Source: Histidinibacterium aquaticum (GTDB lineage Bacteria > Pseudomonadota > Alphaproteobacteria > Rhodobacterales > Rhodobacteraceae). From it: 64,000 nt of DNA. The translations under genes and the position numbers were made by a program. The stretch lies in NCBI RefSeq assembly GCF_008710275.1, contig NZ_VYQE01000003.1, forward strand, positions 558,001 to 622,000, given 5' to 3'. Of the stretch, positions 45,495 through 55,153 are shown piece after piece (within the stretch, counting starts at the first letter, position 1; each line of letters starts with the position of its first letter). Under the pieces are notes generated by a model, which saw nothing but the letters and a program-made list of their open reading frames with translations, did no database searches and was not told the origin of the DNA.

Positions 45495-46844
45495 CTATTG
45501 CGCGGGCGACACACCGGGGCGCTCGGCCTGCCGCTCGAGCGCCGGGTAGCGGAGGCCCAGGGTCAGGCCGCGCACCGCGAAGCTCAGCAGCAGCCCCGCC
45601 CAGAGGCCGTGGTTCCCGAAGGCCGCCATCAGCGGGTAGACGGCGACGAAGTAGAGGACCGCCGAGACGATCATCATGTTTCGCATATCCGCCGTCCGCG
45701 TCGCTCCGATGAAGATGCCGTCGAGCATCCAGGGCGCGAGCCCGACCAGCGGCGCCGCCACCATCCACGGCAGGTAGAGACGTGCCGCGGCGCGCACGCC
45801 CTCGTCCGTGGCCATGAGGTCGATGATCGCCGTCCCTGCCAGCGCGAAGAGGGCCGAGAGCAGGACACAGGTCCCCAGCCCCCAGAGGCTCGTGAGCCAT
45901 GAGGCGCGGCGCAGCGTATCGCGCCGGTAGGCGCCGAGCGCCTGCCCCACCAGAGCCTCGGCCGCGAAGGCGAAGCCGTCGAGGGCGAAGGCGGTGATGT
46001 GCAGGAACTGCAGCAGCACCTGGTTCGCCGCGAGCGGCACGTCGCCGAAGTCCGAGCCGTAGAGGAGGAAGCTCACGAAGATCGCCTGCAGGAGGACCGA
46101 GCGGATCAGGATGTCGGTGTTCACCCGCACCATGTTCACCACCCGCTCCCGGTCGAAGACCCGCCCCCAGTCGCGCCAGGCGGGCACGCCGAAGGCGTCG
46201 CGGCAGAGCCAGAGGCCGAGGGCGAAGCCCGACCACTCGGCGATGACCGTGGCGATGGCCACGCCCTGCACGCCCCAGCCGAAGCCCAGCACGAAGATCA
46301 GGTCGAGGCCGATGTTGAGCGCGTTCATGGCGACCTGGATCGCCAGCACGCCCCGTGTGCGCTCGGCGGCGATGAGCCAGCCGGTGATGCCGTAGATCGA
46401 GATCAGCGCGGGGGCCGACCAGACGCGGATCTGCATGTAGTCGCGGGCCAGCGCCTCGACTTCCGCCGAGGCGGGAGAGATGGCGAAGGCGCCCAGGAAG
46501 AGCGGCCACTGCAGCAGGATGATGCCCAGTCCGCCGACGACGCCGACCATGAGGACACGGGTCAGCAGGGCCGCGACCTCGGCGCTGTTGCCCTGCCCCG
46601 CCGCTTGCGCCGCGAGACCGGTCGTGCCCATGCGCAGGAAACCGAAGATCCAGTAGATCGCCGTCAGGATCACCGCCCCGACGCCCACCGCCCCGATGGG
46701 CGCGGCCTCTCCGAGCTGTCCGACGACGCCGGTGTCCACTGCGCCGAGGATCGGCACGGTCGCGTTCGACACGACGATGGGCACCGCGATGGCCAGCACC
46801 CGGCGGTGCGTCAGCGCCTCCGGGACCGGCGGCGCGTCAGTCAT
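45495..46844 (-). CDS. MATE family efflux transporter
   Basis: A 449-residue protein with 12 predicted membrane helices in two related halves. Typical MATE features are RRVLAIAVPIVVSNATVPILGAVDTGVVGQLG at the N-terminus (first helix and Asp), ATVIAEWSGFALGLWLC, and the second-half repeat with ALVGQALGAYRRDTLRRASW. It belongs to the DinF-like branch by general appearance and exports drugs or metabolites using Na+ or H+ gradients. The start overlaps the end of the preceding thioesterase gene by 8 bp, indicating an operon of two thioesterases and this pump. Confidence 0.92.
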   Translation of the reverse strand: MTDAPPVPEALTHRRVLAIAVPIVVSNATVPILGAVDTGVVGQLGEAAPIGAVGVGAVILTAIYWIFGFLRMGTTGLAAQAAGQGNSAEVAALLTRVLMVGVVGGLGIILLQWPLFLGAFAISPASAEVEALARDYMQIRVWSAPALISIYGITGWLIAAERTRGVLAIQVAMNALNIGLDLIFVLGFGWGVQGVAIATVIAEWSGFALGLWLCRDAFGVPAWRDWGRVFDRERVVNMVRVNTDILIRSVLLQAIFVSFLLYGSDFGDVPLAANQVLLQFLHITAFALDGFAFAAEALVGQALGAYRRDTLRRASWLTSLWGLGTCVLLSALFALAGTAIIDLMATDEGVRAAARLYLPWMVAAPLVGLAPWMLDGIFIGATRTADMRNMMIVSAVLYFVAVYPLMAAFGNHGLWAGLLLSFAVRGLTLGLRYPALERQAERPGVSPAQ

Positions 46845-47322
46845 CGGACCGTGGCATCAGGAAGTGCCCGGTGGCCTGCGCGAAGAGGCGGGAGCGGTTG
46901 TCCTGCCAGCCCTCGACGTGGACGCTGGCGTAGCGCCGGCCGGAGCGGTTGACCGTGGCGCGGGCATAGGCGTCGCGCGGCAGGCCGGAGCGGAGGTAGT
47001 CGACGGTGAAGTCGATGGTCTTCGGCCAGCGCGGCCTGGGCGCCTCTGCGCCCTCGCCCTCCATGTCCTGCCACATCAGGCCCCAGGCGAGCTCGACCAG
47101 GGAGGCGGTCTCGAGGAAGGCCGCGGTAACGCCGCCGTGGATCGCCGGAAGGACCGGGTTGCCGATGAGATGGTCGGAATAGCGAAGGACCGCCGTCAGC
47201 TCGTCGCCGCGCCGGTCGAAGTCGATCCCGAGAAACCGGATGTAGGGGACGTCCTCCAGCAGCGAGGCGAGCGCCGCGTCGCGCCGCTGCTTGACCACCT
47301 GGACGGGTTCGGGCCGCTTCAT
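46837..47322 (-). CDS. PaaI-family hotdog thioesterase (second of pair)
   Basis: A 161-residue hotdog-fold protein. Features are FLGIDFDRRGDELTAVLRYSDHLIGNPVLPAIHGGVTAAFLETASLVEL, with the conserved H-G-G catalytic loop (62-64) and KTIDFTVDYLRSG. It likely hydrolyses an acyl-CoA or acyl thioester, substrate unknown. The start overlaps the upstream thioesterase stop by four bases (ATGA), and its 3' end overlaps the MATE gene start by 8 bp. It is only distantly similar to its upstream partner. Confidence 0.9.
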   Translation of the reverse strand: MKRPEPVQVVKQRRDAALASLLEDVPYIRFLGIDFDRRGDELTAVLRYSDHLIGNPVLPAIHGGVTAAFLETASLVELAWGLMWQDMEGEGAEAPRPRWPKTIDFTVDYLRSGLPRDAYARATVNRSGRRYASVHVEGWQDNRSRLFAQATGHFLMPRSDD

Positions 47323-47762
47323 GAGACCCCCTGCACGGTGAAGGCGCCCGAGGCCGCGGCGATCAGCCGGTCGCCCTGCCGGGCCTCGGCCCGCACGAAG
47401 GCCACGGTCCGGGTGATGTGGTAGCACTCCGCCGCCGCCGTGAGCCCCTCGCCTGGCGCGGCGCCGCGCATATAGTCGATGCGCAGGTCGAGCGTGGCGG
47501 TGGAGGCCGGGCCGCGCTCGTGCGCCATGACCGCGGCGCCGGAGGCGGTGTCGATCAGGGTGGAGACCGCGCCGCCGTGGATCACTCCGGTCGCCGGGTC
47601 GCCGACGAGGCGCGCGTCCCAGGGCATCTCGATCACGGCGCGGCCCGCGCCGATCTCCGAGATCGCCATGCCCAGCGCCTGCGCGTGGGGAATCGCCTCG
47701 ATGAACTGCCGCGCGATGGTCTCGGTCCGAGACGGCTCGCGGGGCGGGTCGGCCTGAGCCAT
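47319..47762 (-). CDS. PaaI-family hotdog thioesterase (first of pair)
   Basis: A 147-residue hotdog-fold thioesterase. ALGMAISEIGAGRAVIEMPW and LVGDPATGVIHGGAVSTLIDTASGAAV give the H-G-G loop; TATLDLRIDYMRGAAPGEGLTAAA follows, as in PaaI proteins acting on phenylacetyl-CoA-type thioesters. It is the first gene of a three-gene unit (thioesterase, thioesterase, MATE). The ATG at 47762 is preceded by GGAAGGAGGGCGT. It is divergent from the first MerR gene with a 133-bp gap. Confidence 0.92.
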   Translation of the reverse strand: MAQADPPREPSRTETIARQFIEAIPHAQALGMAISEIGAGRAVIEMPWDARLVGDPATGVIHGGAVSTLIDTASGAAVMAHERGPASTATLDLRIDYMRGAAPGEGLTAAAECYHITRTVAFVRAEARQGDRLIAAASGAFTVQGVS

Positions 47763-47895
47763 ACGCCCTCCTTCCGGCCGGTTTCTCGGCCTCTGCCGAA
47801 GGAGTGCGACGACGGCCGCGGATCCGCAAGCCGCCAATCGCGTTGTGCTTGACGCCTGCGGCACCTAGGTTCGGGGGCATCAGGAGCGGGAGCCC

Positions 47896-48264
47896 ATGTC
47901 CGAGCCCAGACTGTCCTTCAAGGAGATGTGCGCGAAGTTCGACGTCACGCCGCGGACGTTGCGCTACTACGAATACATCGAACTGCTCTCGCCCGAGCGC
48001 GAGGGGCGCTCGCGGTTCTACGGCCCGCGCGAGATCGCGCGGATGACGCTCATCCTGCGGGGCCGGCGCTTCGGCTTTTCGCTGGAAGAGATTCGGCAGT
48101 GGCTGATGATCTACGACCACGAGGGCACCCAGCCGCAGATGCGCGCCTTCGTCGAGATGGCCGACCGCCAGCTGCTGACGCTGGACGAGCAGCGCACCCA
48201 GCTCGAGGAGACGATCCAGGAGCTGACCGAGCTCCGAGAGAGGACCTCCAAAGACCTGCAATAG
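47896..48264 (+). CDS. MerR-family transcriptional regulator (first of tandem pair)
   Basis: A 122-residue regulator with an N-terminal winged helix-turn-helix: LSFKEMCAKFDVTPRTLRYYEYIELLSPEREGRSRFYGPREI, then a signature [11 protein letters not shown] and a C-terminal coiled-coil dimerisation helix. There is no Cys metal-binding loop, so it is not a metal sensor of the MerR/CueR type. A paralog follows at 48446 and the cluster beyond encodes beta-oxidation enzymes, so it probably senses a fatty-acid or amino-acid-derived CoA ester. Confidence 0.92.
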   Translation: MSEPRLSFKEMCAKFDVTPRTLRYYEYIELLSPEREGRSRFYGPREIARMTLILRGRRFGFSLEEIRQWLMIYDHEGTQPQMRAFVEMADRQLLTLDEQRTQLEETIQELTELRERTSKDLQ

Positions 48265-48350
48265 CGCCTTTACGAGGTTGCTTTCTTTCACCTCGACCCG
48301 TGTCACATTTCGCGACGTTTCGTCAGCGAAGAAATGACGCCGCGTTCCAT

Positions 48351-48365
48351 TTACGTCACCGTGAC
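48351..48365. promoter_or_regulatory. Palindromic operator-like site upstream of the second MerR gene
   Basis: TTACGTCACCGTGAC includes the odd palindrome GTCAC-C-GTGAC (48355-48365). It lies about 80 bp upstream of the second MerR gene, within the AT-richer gap between the two MerR genes, where an autoregulatory site would be expected. The regulator is inferred only from position. Confidence 0.4.
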
Positions 48366-48445
48366 ACTTCCTTGTAAGCTTCGATGGAAACTTGCACCTG
48401 CCCGTCCGTTGAGCCCGACACAGCGACGCGACGGAAGCGATAGGA

Positions 48446-48832
48446 ATGACCGAACAGACAATGACGATCCGCCAGATGTGCGATGCCTTCGAGGTAACTC
48501 CGCGCACCCTGCGGTTCTACGAGGCGAAAGAGCTGCTGGCCCCGATCCGCGAGGGACAGAAGCGTCTCTTCACCCGGCGTGACCGGGCCCGGCTCAAGCT
48601 GATCATGCGCGGCAAGCGCTTCGGCTTCAGCCTGGAGGAGATCCGGCAGCTCCTCGACCTCTACGACATGGGCCGGACCAAGGAGCAGCTCGAACGCTCC
48701 GTGGAACTGGCCGAACACCACCTGGCCGAAATGCAGGCCCGGCGGGACGAGCTGAACGACGCGATCTCCGAACTGAGCGAACAGCTCCAGTGGGGTCGCG
48801 CGGAACTGAAAAAGAGCGGAGAGGCGGCCTGA
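48446..48832 (+). CDS. MerR-family transcriptional regulator (second of tandem pair)
   Basis: A 128-residue regulator that closely parallels the gene before it: [51 protein letters not shown] is the winged helix-turn-helix, followed by the same [10 protein letters not shown] signature and a long coiled-coil tail ending in KSGEAA. It sits 34 bp upstream of the acyl-CoA dehydrogenase gene and is likely its co-transcribed regulator. MerR relatives of LiuR type control fatty-acid and branched-chain amino-acid degradation in proteobacteria. Confidence 0.93.
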   Translation: MTEQTMTIRQMCDAFEVTPRTLRFYEAKELLAPIREGQKRLFTRRDRARLKLIMRGKRFGFSLEEIRQLLDLYDMGRTKEQLERSVELAEHHLAEMQARRDELNDAISELSEQLQWGRAELKKSGEAA

Positions 48833-48866
48833 CTGCTGCCCTCCGAAATACCGAGAGGGGAGACAG

Positions 48867-50645
48867 ATGCCGACCTACACGCCGCCCGCCCGTGACATGG
48901 AATTCGTGCTGCACGATCTGCTGAAGATCGAGGCCGCCGACATCCCGGGCTACGCCGATCTCGACCGCGAGACCACCCGCGCCATCATCGACGAGGCCGG
49001 CAAGATTTCCGCGGAGGTTCTGGCTCCTCTCAACAAGACCGGCGACGAAGAGGGTTGCCGGCTCGAGAACGGCGTCGTGCGCACGCCGAAGGGCTTCAAG
49101 GAAGCCTACGACCAGATGCGCGCCGGCGGCTGGATGGGCCTCGACACGGACGCCGAGTACGGCGGCCAGGGGATGCCATATCTCACCTATGCCATCACGG
49201 GCGAGATGTTCGTCTCGGCCAACATGGCGTTCAACATGTACCAGGGCCTGACCCACGGCGCGATCACCGCGCTGCAGGCCCACGGCTCGGAAGAGCAGAA
49301 GCAGACCTACCTGCCGAAGATGAACTCGGGCGAGTGGTCCGGCACCATGAACCTGACCGAACCGCACTGCGGCACCGACCTGGGCCTGATCAAGACCAAG
49401 GCCGAGCCGCAGGAGGACGGAACCTACCGGATCTCCGGCCAGAAGATCTGGATCTCGGCGGGCGAGCACGACCTGACGGACAACATCGTCCACCTCGTGC
49501 TGGCCAAGATCCCCGGCGGGCCCGAGGGCACCAAGGGCATCTCGCTCTTCATCGTGCCGAAGTTCATGGTGAACGAGGATGGCAGCCTCGGCGACCGCAA
49601 CGCGGTCTCCTGCGGCGGGCTGGAGTCCAAGATGGGCATCCACGGCAACGCCACCTGCGTGATGAACTACGACGGCGCCACCGGCTTCCTCGTCGGCGAG
49701 AAGCACAAGGGCATGCGCGCCATGTTCACGATGATGAACGAGGCCCGTCTCGGCGTGGCGCTGCAGGGCTTCGCCCAGGGCGCCGTGGCCTACGAGAACG
49801 CCCTCGGCTTCGCCCGGGACCGGCTCCAGGGCCGCGACGTGACCGGGACCAAGAACCCCGACGGCCCGGCCGACCCGATCATCGTGCACCCCGACGTGCG
49901 CCGGAACCTCATGGACCAGAAGTCCTTCGTCGAGGGCGCGCGCGCCTTCGTCTACTGGGGCTCGATGCTCAACGACCGCGCGGTGCGCTGCGAGGACGAC
50001 GAGGCCGAGGGCTTCATCTCGCTGCTGACGCCGATCCTGAAGGGCTTCCTGACGGACAAGGGCTTCGAGACGGCGGTGCTCGCGCAGCAGACGCTGGGCG
50101 GCTCCGGCTTCACCCGCGAATGGGGGCTGGAGCAGTTCGTGCGCGACGCCCGGATCACCATGATCTACGAGGGCACCAACGGCATCCAGTCGCTCGACCT
50201 CGTGGGCCGCAAGCTGGGCTCCGGCGGCGGCAAGCACGTCATGGCCTACTTCGAGATGATCAAGTCGTGGTGCAAGGAGAACGCGGGCGACCCCGAGTTC
50301 GACGCGGCCTTCATCGAGCCGCTCAAGACAGCCTCGAAGCAGCTGCAGCAGGCCGGCATGTACTTCATGCAGAACGGCGCGAAGAACCCGAACGCGGCAC
50401 TCTCGGGCTCCTACGACTTCATGCACATGATGGGTCACGTGAGCCTGGGCTACATGTGGGCGCGGATGGCCAAGACGGCGGCCGAGGCGCTCCAGGCCGG
50501 CGCGGGCGACACCGAGTTCTACGAGTCGAAGATCGCCACCGGCCGCTACTACATGGCGCGGCAGCTGCCGATGGTGGGCACCCACCTCGCCCGCATCGAA
50601 AGCGGGGCGGAACCGGTCATGGCGCTCGACGCGGCGAACTTCTAA
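48867..50645 (+). CDS. Acyl-CoA dehydrogenase, large C-terminal-extended type
   Basis: A 592-residue FAD enzyme for the first step of beta-oxidation. It has [38 protein letters not shown], and the catalytic-base segment [13 protein letters not shown] with Glu435, then a long C-terminal domain. This size class includes long-chain FadE-like proteins and DmdC (3-methylmercaptopropionyl-CoA dehydrogenase of the DMSP pathway), so the substrate is open. The neighbours (thiolase, FadB-like) favour a general fatty-acid role. The ATG at 48867 follows GAGAGGGGAGACAG. Confidence 0.93.
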   Translation: MPTYTPPARDMEFVLHDLLKIEAADIPGYADLDRETTRAIIDEAGKISAEVLAPLNKTGDEEGCRLENGVVRTPKGFKEAYDQMRAGGWMGLDTDAEYGGQGMPYLTYAITGEMFVSANMAFNMYQGLTHGAITALQAHGSEEQKQTYLPKMNSGEWSGTMNLTEPHCGTDLGLIKTKAEPQEDGTYRISGQKIWISAGEHDLTDNIVHLVLAKIPGGPEGTKGISLFIVPKFMVNEDGSLGDRNAVSCGGLESKMGIHGNATCVMNYDGATGFLVGEKHKGMRAMFTMMNEARLGVALQGFAQGAVAYENALGFARDRLQGRDVTGTKNPDGPADPIIVHPDVRRNLMDQKSFVEGARAFVYWGSMLNDRAVRCEDDEAEGFISLLTPILKGFLTDKGFETAVLAQQTLGGSGFTREWGLEQFVRDARITMIYEGTNGIQSLDLVGRKLGSGGGKHVMAYFEMIKSWCKENAGDPEFDAAFIEPLKTASKQLQQAGMYFMQNGAKNPNAALSGSYDFMHMMGHVSLGYMWARMAKTAAEALQAGAGDTEFYESKIATGRYYMARQLPMVGTHLARIESGAEPVMALDAANF

Positions 50646-50709
50646 GGTCGAGGGGTCGCTCGTCCGCCCGACGGGCGACCTCGCACGCGTGCCGCAGACC
50701 GGAGGGGTG

Positions 50710-50922
50710 ATGCCCAAGCGTTTCCGCCTGACCCGCCGCTTCAACGTCGCCATGACCGAGGACGGCTATCGCCGACTGCGCCGCTTCGCGCAGGAGTCGG
50801 GACTGGACGAGGGCGAAGCGCTGTCCTTCCTCTTCGAGCATTTCGACAGCGTCATCGACGACGACACCTTCGGCCACCGCCTGCGGCTCTTCAATTCGGA
50901 GCTGGAGTCGCGGAAGCGATGA
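50710..50922 (+). CDS. Small ribbon-helix-helix-like protein
   Basis: A 70-residue basic-then-acidic protein: a basic strand-like start KRFRLTRRFNVAMTEDGYRRLRRFAQESGLDEGEALSFLF is consistent with a ribbon-helix-helix DNA-binding fold, followed by an acidic helix. It starts right after GGAGGGGTG, a very strong ribosome binding site, so I regard it as a real gene although small. It lies between the acyl-CoA dehydrogenase and the glutathione transferase genes, probably in the same operon. Function is unknown. Confidence 0.68.
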   Translation: MPKRFRLTRRFNVAMTEDGYRRLRRFAQESGLDEGEALSFLFEHFDSVIDDDTFGHRLRLFNSELESRKR

Positions 50923-51060
50923 CCCCGGCGGGGCCCGAGAGTCGGGCCTTCGCCACGTGCGGCGCTTTCGGCACGGGACGTCACGGTTGATCGCCCGGGG
51001 CCGAGAGGCTCCTATCCGCCCGAGACCAGAGACCTTGAACACCCCCGAGGGAGAGCGCGC

Positions 51061-51690
51061 ATGGTGATGAAGCTCCACTGCTTCGGCGAGAGCGGGAACG
51101 CCTACAAGTGCGCGCTGGCGCTGGAGCTCGCGGGCGAACCCTGGGAGCCGGTGCACGTCGATTTCTTCCGTGGCGCCACGCGCGCGCCCGCGTTCCGCGC
51201 GCTCAACGTCATGGGCGAGGTGCCGGTGCTGGAGGACGGCGAGACGGTGCTCACGCAGTCCGGCGCGATCCTCGACTACATCTCGACCGTCACCGGCAAG
51301 CTCGGCGGAAAGCTCGCGGCCGACCGCCGCGAGGTCCTGCGCTGGATTCTCTTCGACACGCAGAAGGTCTCGGGCATGGCCGGGCCGCTGCGCTTCCAGA
51401 TGAACTTCCTGCCCGAGGAGAAGCGCGACCCGGCGGTCGCGGCCTTCCTCTCCGGCCGGCTCCATTCGGCGCTCAAGATCATGGAGACCCACCTCGCCGA
51501 CCGCGAATGGCTGGTGGGCGACGGCGTGACGATCGCCGACTGCGCCTGCTGCGGCTACCTCTACTACGACGAGGATTTCACCTTCGACCGGGTCCAGTAC
51601 CCCGCCATCGACGCCTGGCTCTCGCGCCTCTCCGCGCTGCCCGGCTGGAAACACCCCTATGAACTGATGACCCGGGCCTTCCCGGGCTGA
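51061..51690 (+). CDS. Glutathione S-transferase family protein
   Basis: A 209-residue two-domain GST. The N-terminal thioredoxin-like half starts LHCFGESGNAYKCALALELAG (Ser in the activation position) and has MGEVPVLEDGETVLTQSGAILDYI, the conserved cis-Pro and Ser that bind glutathione. The C-terminal helical half includes REWLVGDGVTIADCACCGYLYY. Two start codons are close (51061 and 51067). It lies 10 bp before the thiolase gene in a fatty-acid cluster, suggesting detoxification of reactive lipid products, which is inference. Confidence 0.92.
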   Translation: MVMKLHCFGESGNAYKCALALELAGEPWEPVHVDFFRGATRAPAFRALNVMGEVPVLEDGETVLTQSGAILDYISTVTGKLGGKLAADRREVLRWILFDTQKVSGMAGPLRFQMNFLPEEKRDPAVAAFLSGRLHSALKIMETHLADREWLVGDGVTIADCACCGYLYYDEDFTFDRVQYPAIDAWLSRLSALPGWKHPYELMTRAFPG

Positions 51691-51700
51691 CGGAGGACCA

Positions 51701-52912
51701 ATGACCGACGCCTATATCTACGACGCCATCCGCACCCCGCGGGGCAAGGGCCGGGCCGACGGATCGCTGCACGAGGTCACCTCGCTGCGCCTCTCGGCCG
51801 TCGTGCTGAACGAACTCAAGGCCCGCAACGGCCTCGAGGGAAGCGCGGTGGAGGACGTGATCTGGGGCAACGCGACCCAGGTCAAGGAACAGGGCGGCTG
51901 CCTCGCGCGGAGCGCGGTTCTAGCCTCCGACCTCGACGAGAGCATCCCGGGCCTTTCGATCAACCGCTTCTGCGCCTCCGGGCTCGAGGCCGTGAACCTC
52001 GCCGCCAACCAGGTGCGCGGCGGGGCGGGCGAGGCCTATATCTCGGGCGGCGTCGAGTGCATGAGCCGCGTCCCCATGGGCTCTGACGGGGCGGCGGTGG
52101 CAGTCGATCCGACGGTCGCGATGGAGCACTACTTCGTGCCGCAGGGCATCTCGGCCGACATCATCGCGACCCAGTACGGCATCAGCCGCGACGACGCCGA
52201 CCTCTACGCGGTCGAGAGTCAGAAGCGCGCGGTGGCCGCCTGGGAAGACGGCCGCTTCGGCAAGTCCGTGGTCCCGGTGCGCGACGTGAACGGCCTGTCG
52301 ATCCTTGAGAAGGACGAGGCGATCCGTCCGGGCACCGACATGCAGGCCCTCGGCGCGCTCAAGCCCTCGTTCAAGGAGCAGGGCGAGACCATGCCCGGCT
52401 TCGACAAGGTGGCGCTGATGAAGTACCCGCATCTCGAGCGGATCAACCACGTCCACCACGCCGGCAACTCCTCGGGCATCGTCGACGGCGCGGCGGGGGT
52501 CATCGTGGCCTCCAAGGAATGGGGCGAGGCCCGCGGCCTGAAGCCGCGCGCGCGGATCAAGGCCACCGCCAAGATCGGCACCGATCCCACGATCATGCTC
52601 ACCGGCCCCGTGCCCGTGACCCAGAAGATCCTGCGCGAGAGCGGCATGGAGATCGGCGACATCGACCTCTTCGAGGTGAACGAGGCCTTCTCCTCGGTCG
52701 TCCTGCGCTTCATGCAGGCCTTCGACGTGGACCACGGCAAGCTCAACGTGAACGGCGGCGCCATCGCCATGGGCCACCCCCTGGGCGCCTCGGGCGCCAT
52801 CATCCTCGGCACGCTGCTGGACGAGATGGAGCGCACGGACCGCGAGACCGGTCTGGCCACGCTCTGCGTCGCCTCCGGCATGGGTGCGGCCACGATCATC
52901 GAACGCGTGTGA
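51701..52912 (+). CDS. fadA: Acetyl-CoA C-acyltransferase (thiolase)
   Basis: A 403-residue thiolase that cleaves 3-ketoacyl-CoA at the end of beta-oxidation. Active-site residues are Cys91 in RFCASGLEAV, His359 in MGHPLGASGA and Cys389 in LCVASGMGAATI, plus NEAFSS and the ISGGVECMSRVPMG segment. The long loop and the size fit degradative thiolases of the FadA class. It follows the GST gene by 10 bp and precedes the FadB-like gene by 13 bp, forming an operon. Confidence 0.95.
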   Translation: MTDAYIYDAIRTPRGKGRADGSLHEVTSLRLSAVVLNELKARNGLEGSAVEDVIWGNATQVKEQGGCLARSAVLASDLDESIPGLSINRFCASGLEAVNLAANQVRGGAGEAYISGGVECMSRVPMGSDGAAVAVDPTVAMEHYFVPQGISADIIATQYGISRDDADLYAVESQKRAVAAWEDGRFGKSVVPVRDVNGLSILEKDEAIRPGTDMQALGALKPSFKEQGETMPGFDKVALMKYPHLERINHVHHAGNSSGIVDGAAGVIVASKEWGEARGLKPRARIKATAKIGTDPTIMLTGPVPVTQKILRESGMEIGDIDLFEVNEAFSSVVLRFMQAFDVDHGKLNVNGGAIAMGHPLGASGAIILGTLLDEMERTDRETGLATLCVASGMGAATIIERV

Positions 52913-52925
52913 GGGAGAGACGACA

Positions 52926-55130
52926 ATGACCGATTTCCGCATGGAAAAGGACGGCGACGTCGCCGTCATCACCTGGGACGCCGAAGGGCGCTCCATGAAC
53001 GTCATGACCCGCGCGGGCTTCGAGGAGCTGGACCGGCTCTTCGACGAGGCGCTGGGGGACGAGAGCGTCAAGGGCATCGTCATCACCTCCGCCAAGAAGG
53101 ACTTCGCGGGCGGCATGGACCTCAACGTCCTCGCCAAGGTCCGCGAGGAAGCGGGCGACGCCCCTGCGCAGGCGCTCTTCGACTTCACCATGTCCGGCCA
53201 CCACGCGCTGCGGAAGATCGAGCGCGCGGGCATGGACCCCAAGACCAACAAGGGCGGCAAGCCGGTCGCCTGCGCCATCCCGGGCACTTCGGCCGGGATC
53301 GGCACCGAGATCGCGCTCGCCTGCCACCGCCGGTTCATGGCCGACGGAAAGGCCAAGATCGGCCTGCCCGAGATCATGGTCGGGCTCTTCCCCGGCTCCG
53401 GCGGCACCACGCGCTACTCGCGCATGGTGGGCGCCATGCAGGCGGCGCCGGTGCTGCTCGAAGGCAAGATGATGGATCCCAAGGCGGCGAAGAACGCGCA
53501 GCTGGTGGACGAGGTCGTCGCCCCCGAGGCGCTGCTCGACGCGGCCAAGGCCTGGGTGCGCGAGGCCACCGACAAGGACATCGTGAAGCCCTGGGACGAG
53601 AAGGGCTGGAAGATGCCGGGCGGCGCGCCCTACCACCCCGCGGGCTTCATGACCTTCGTGGGCGCCTCCGCGATGGTCCACCACCAGACGCAGGGCGTCT
53701 ACCCGGCGGCCAAGGCCCTGCTCTCGGCGATCTACGAGGGCGCGCAGGTGCCCTTCGACACGGCGCTGAAGATCGAGGCGCGCTGGTTCACCAAGGTCCT
53801 GATGGACCCGACGTCCTCGGCCATGATCCGGTCGCTCTTCCTCAACAAGCAGGCGCTGGAGAAGGGGGCGAACCGCCCCGAGGCTCCGGACCAGACCGTG
53901 AAGAAGGTCGGCGTGCTGGGCGCGGGCATGATGGGTGCGGGCATCGCGCTGGTCTCCGCGCAGGCCGGGATCGAGGTCGTGCTGCTCGACCAGTCGAAGG
54001 AGTCCGCCGAGAAGGGCAAGGCCTACACCGCGGACTTCACCGCCAAGGGCGTGAAGCGGGGCAAGACCACGCAAGAGAAGGCCGACGCCATGCTCGCGGC
54101 GATCACGCCGACCGATGACGTCGAGGACCTGAAGGGCTGCGACCTCATCGTCGAGGCGGTCTTCGAGGATCCGGGCGTGAAGGCCGAGATCACGGGGCGC
54201 GTCGAGGCCGTCGTGGGCGAGGACTGCATCTTCGCCACCAACACCTCGACCCTGCCGATCACCGATCTCGCCAAGGCCTCGAAGCGGCCCGAGCAGTACA
54301 TCGGCATCCACTTCTTCTCGCCGGTCGAGAAGATGGCTCTGGTGGAGATCATCAAGGGCAAGGAGACCGGCGACCGGGCCGTGGCCAAGGCGCTCGACTA
54401 CGTGCGCCAGATCCGCAAGACGCCGATCGTGGTGAACGACGCGCGGTTCTTCTACGCCAACCGCTGCATCATCCCCTACCTCAACGAGGGCGCGCGGCTG
54501 GTAACGGAGGGCGTGCAGCCCGCGCTGATCGAGAACGCCGCCAAGCTGCTGGGCTTCCCGCTGGGACCGCTGCAGCTGATCGACGAGACCTCGATCGACC
54601 TTGCGGTGAAGATCTCCAAGGCCACGAAGTCGGCGATGGGCGACGCCTACCCCGCCGACATGGCGCCGGTGGACGAGCTGATGTTCTCAATGGCCGACGA
54701 GGGCCGGCTGGGCCGCAAGGCCGGCGCGGGCTTCTACGCCTACGACGAGAAGGGCAAGCGCACCGGTCTCTGGTCCGGCCTCGCCGAGCGCCACGCGCCG
54801 GTCTCGGAGCAGCCGGACCTGCAGGAGGTGCAGCACCGCCTGATGTTCGCGCAGGTGCTCGAGGCCGTGCGCGCTCTGGAAGAGGGTGTGCTCATGGACA
54901 TCCGCGAGGGCGACGTCGGCGCGATCCTCGGCTGGGGCTTCGCGCCCTGGTCCGGCGGTCCGTTCTCCTGGCTCGACATGATCGGCGCGCCCTACGCCGC
55001 CGAGCGCTGCGACCACCTCGCCTCGACCTACGGCGAGCGGTTCGAGTGCCCCGCCTTGCTGCGGGAGATGGCCGAGAAGGGTCAGAGCTTCTACGGCCGC
55101 TTCGGGCCCGAGGAGAGCGCGGCAGCCTGA
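52926..55130 (+). CDS. fadB: Multifunctional fatty-acid oxidation protein (enoyl-CoA hydratase / 3-hydroxyacyl-CoA dehydrogenase)
   Basis: A 734-residue two-part enzyme that does the hydration and second oxidation of beta-oxidation. The crotonase half has GTSAGIGTEIALA (Glu128) and GLPEIMVGLFPGSGGTTRYS (Glu149), the two general acid/base residues. From about residue 325 the dehydrogenase half has GVLGAGMMGAGIA, NTSTLPITDLA, IGIHFFSPVEKMALVEII with the catalytic His, and the C-terminal domain. It follows the thiolase directly. The ATG at 52926 has GGGAGAGACGACA in front. It forms a trifunctional complex with FadA in related bacteria. A terminator lies downstream. Confidence 0.95.
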   Translation: MTDFRMEKDGDVAVITWDAEGRSMNVMTRAGFEELDRLFDEALGDESVKGIVITSAKKDFAGGMDLNVLAKVREEAGDAPAQALFDFTMSGHHALRKIERAGMDPKTNKGGKPVACAIPGTSAGIGTEIALACHRRFMADGKAKIGLPEIMVGLFPGSGGTTRYSRMVGAMQAAPVLLEGKMMDPKAAKNAQLVDEVVAPEALLDAAKAWVREATDKDIVKPWDEKGWKMPGGAPYHPAGFMTFVGASAMVHHQTQGVYPAAKALLSAIYEGAQVPFDTALKIEARWFTKVLMDPTSSAMIRSLFLNKQALEKGANRPEAPDQTVKKVGVLGAGMMGAGIALVSAQAGIEVVLLDQSKESAEKGKAYTADFTAKGVKRGKTTQEKADAMLAAITPTDDVEDLKGCDLIVEAVFEDPGVKAEITGRVEAVVGEDCIFATNTSTLPITDLAKASKRPEQYIGIHFFSPVEKMALVEIIKGKETGDRAVAKALDYVRQIRKTPIVVNDARFFYANRCIIPYLNEGARLVTEGVQPALIENAAKLLGFPLGPLQLIDETSIDLAVKISKATKSAMGDAYPADMAPVDELMFSMADEGRLGRKAGAGFYAYDEKGKRTGLWSGLAERHAPVSEQPDLQEVQHRLMFAQVLEAVRALEEGVLMDIREGDVGAILGWGFAPWSGGPFSWLDMIGAPYAAERCDHLASTYGERFECPALLREMAEKGQSFYGRFGPEESAAA

Positions 55131-55153
55131 TCGAAGCCACGTCTCGACACATC

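Noticed and set aside
48846-48860. A possible fifth copy of the dispersed repeat (GAAATACCGAGAGGGGAG)
   Set aside because: It lacks the leading CTTCTGGG and the following hairpins and doubles as the ribosome-binding region of the acyl-CoA dehydrogenase gene.
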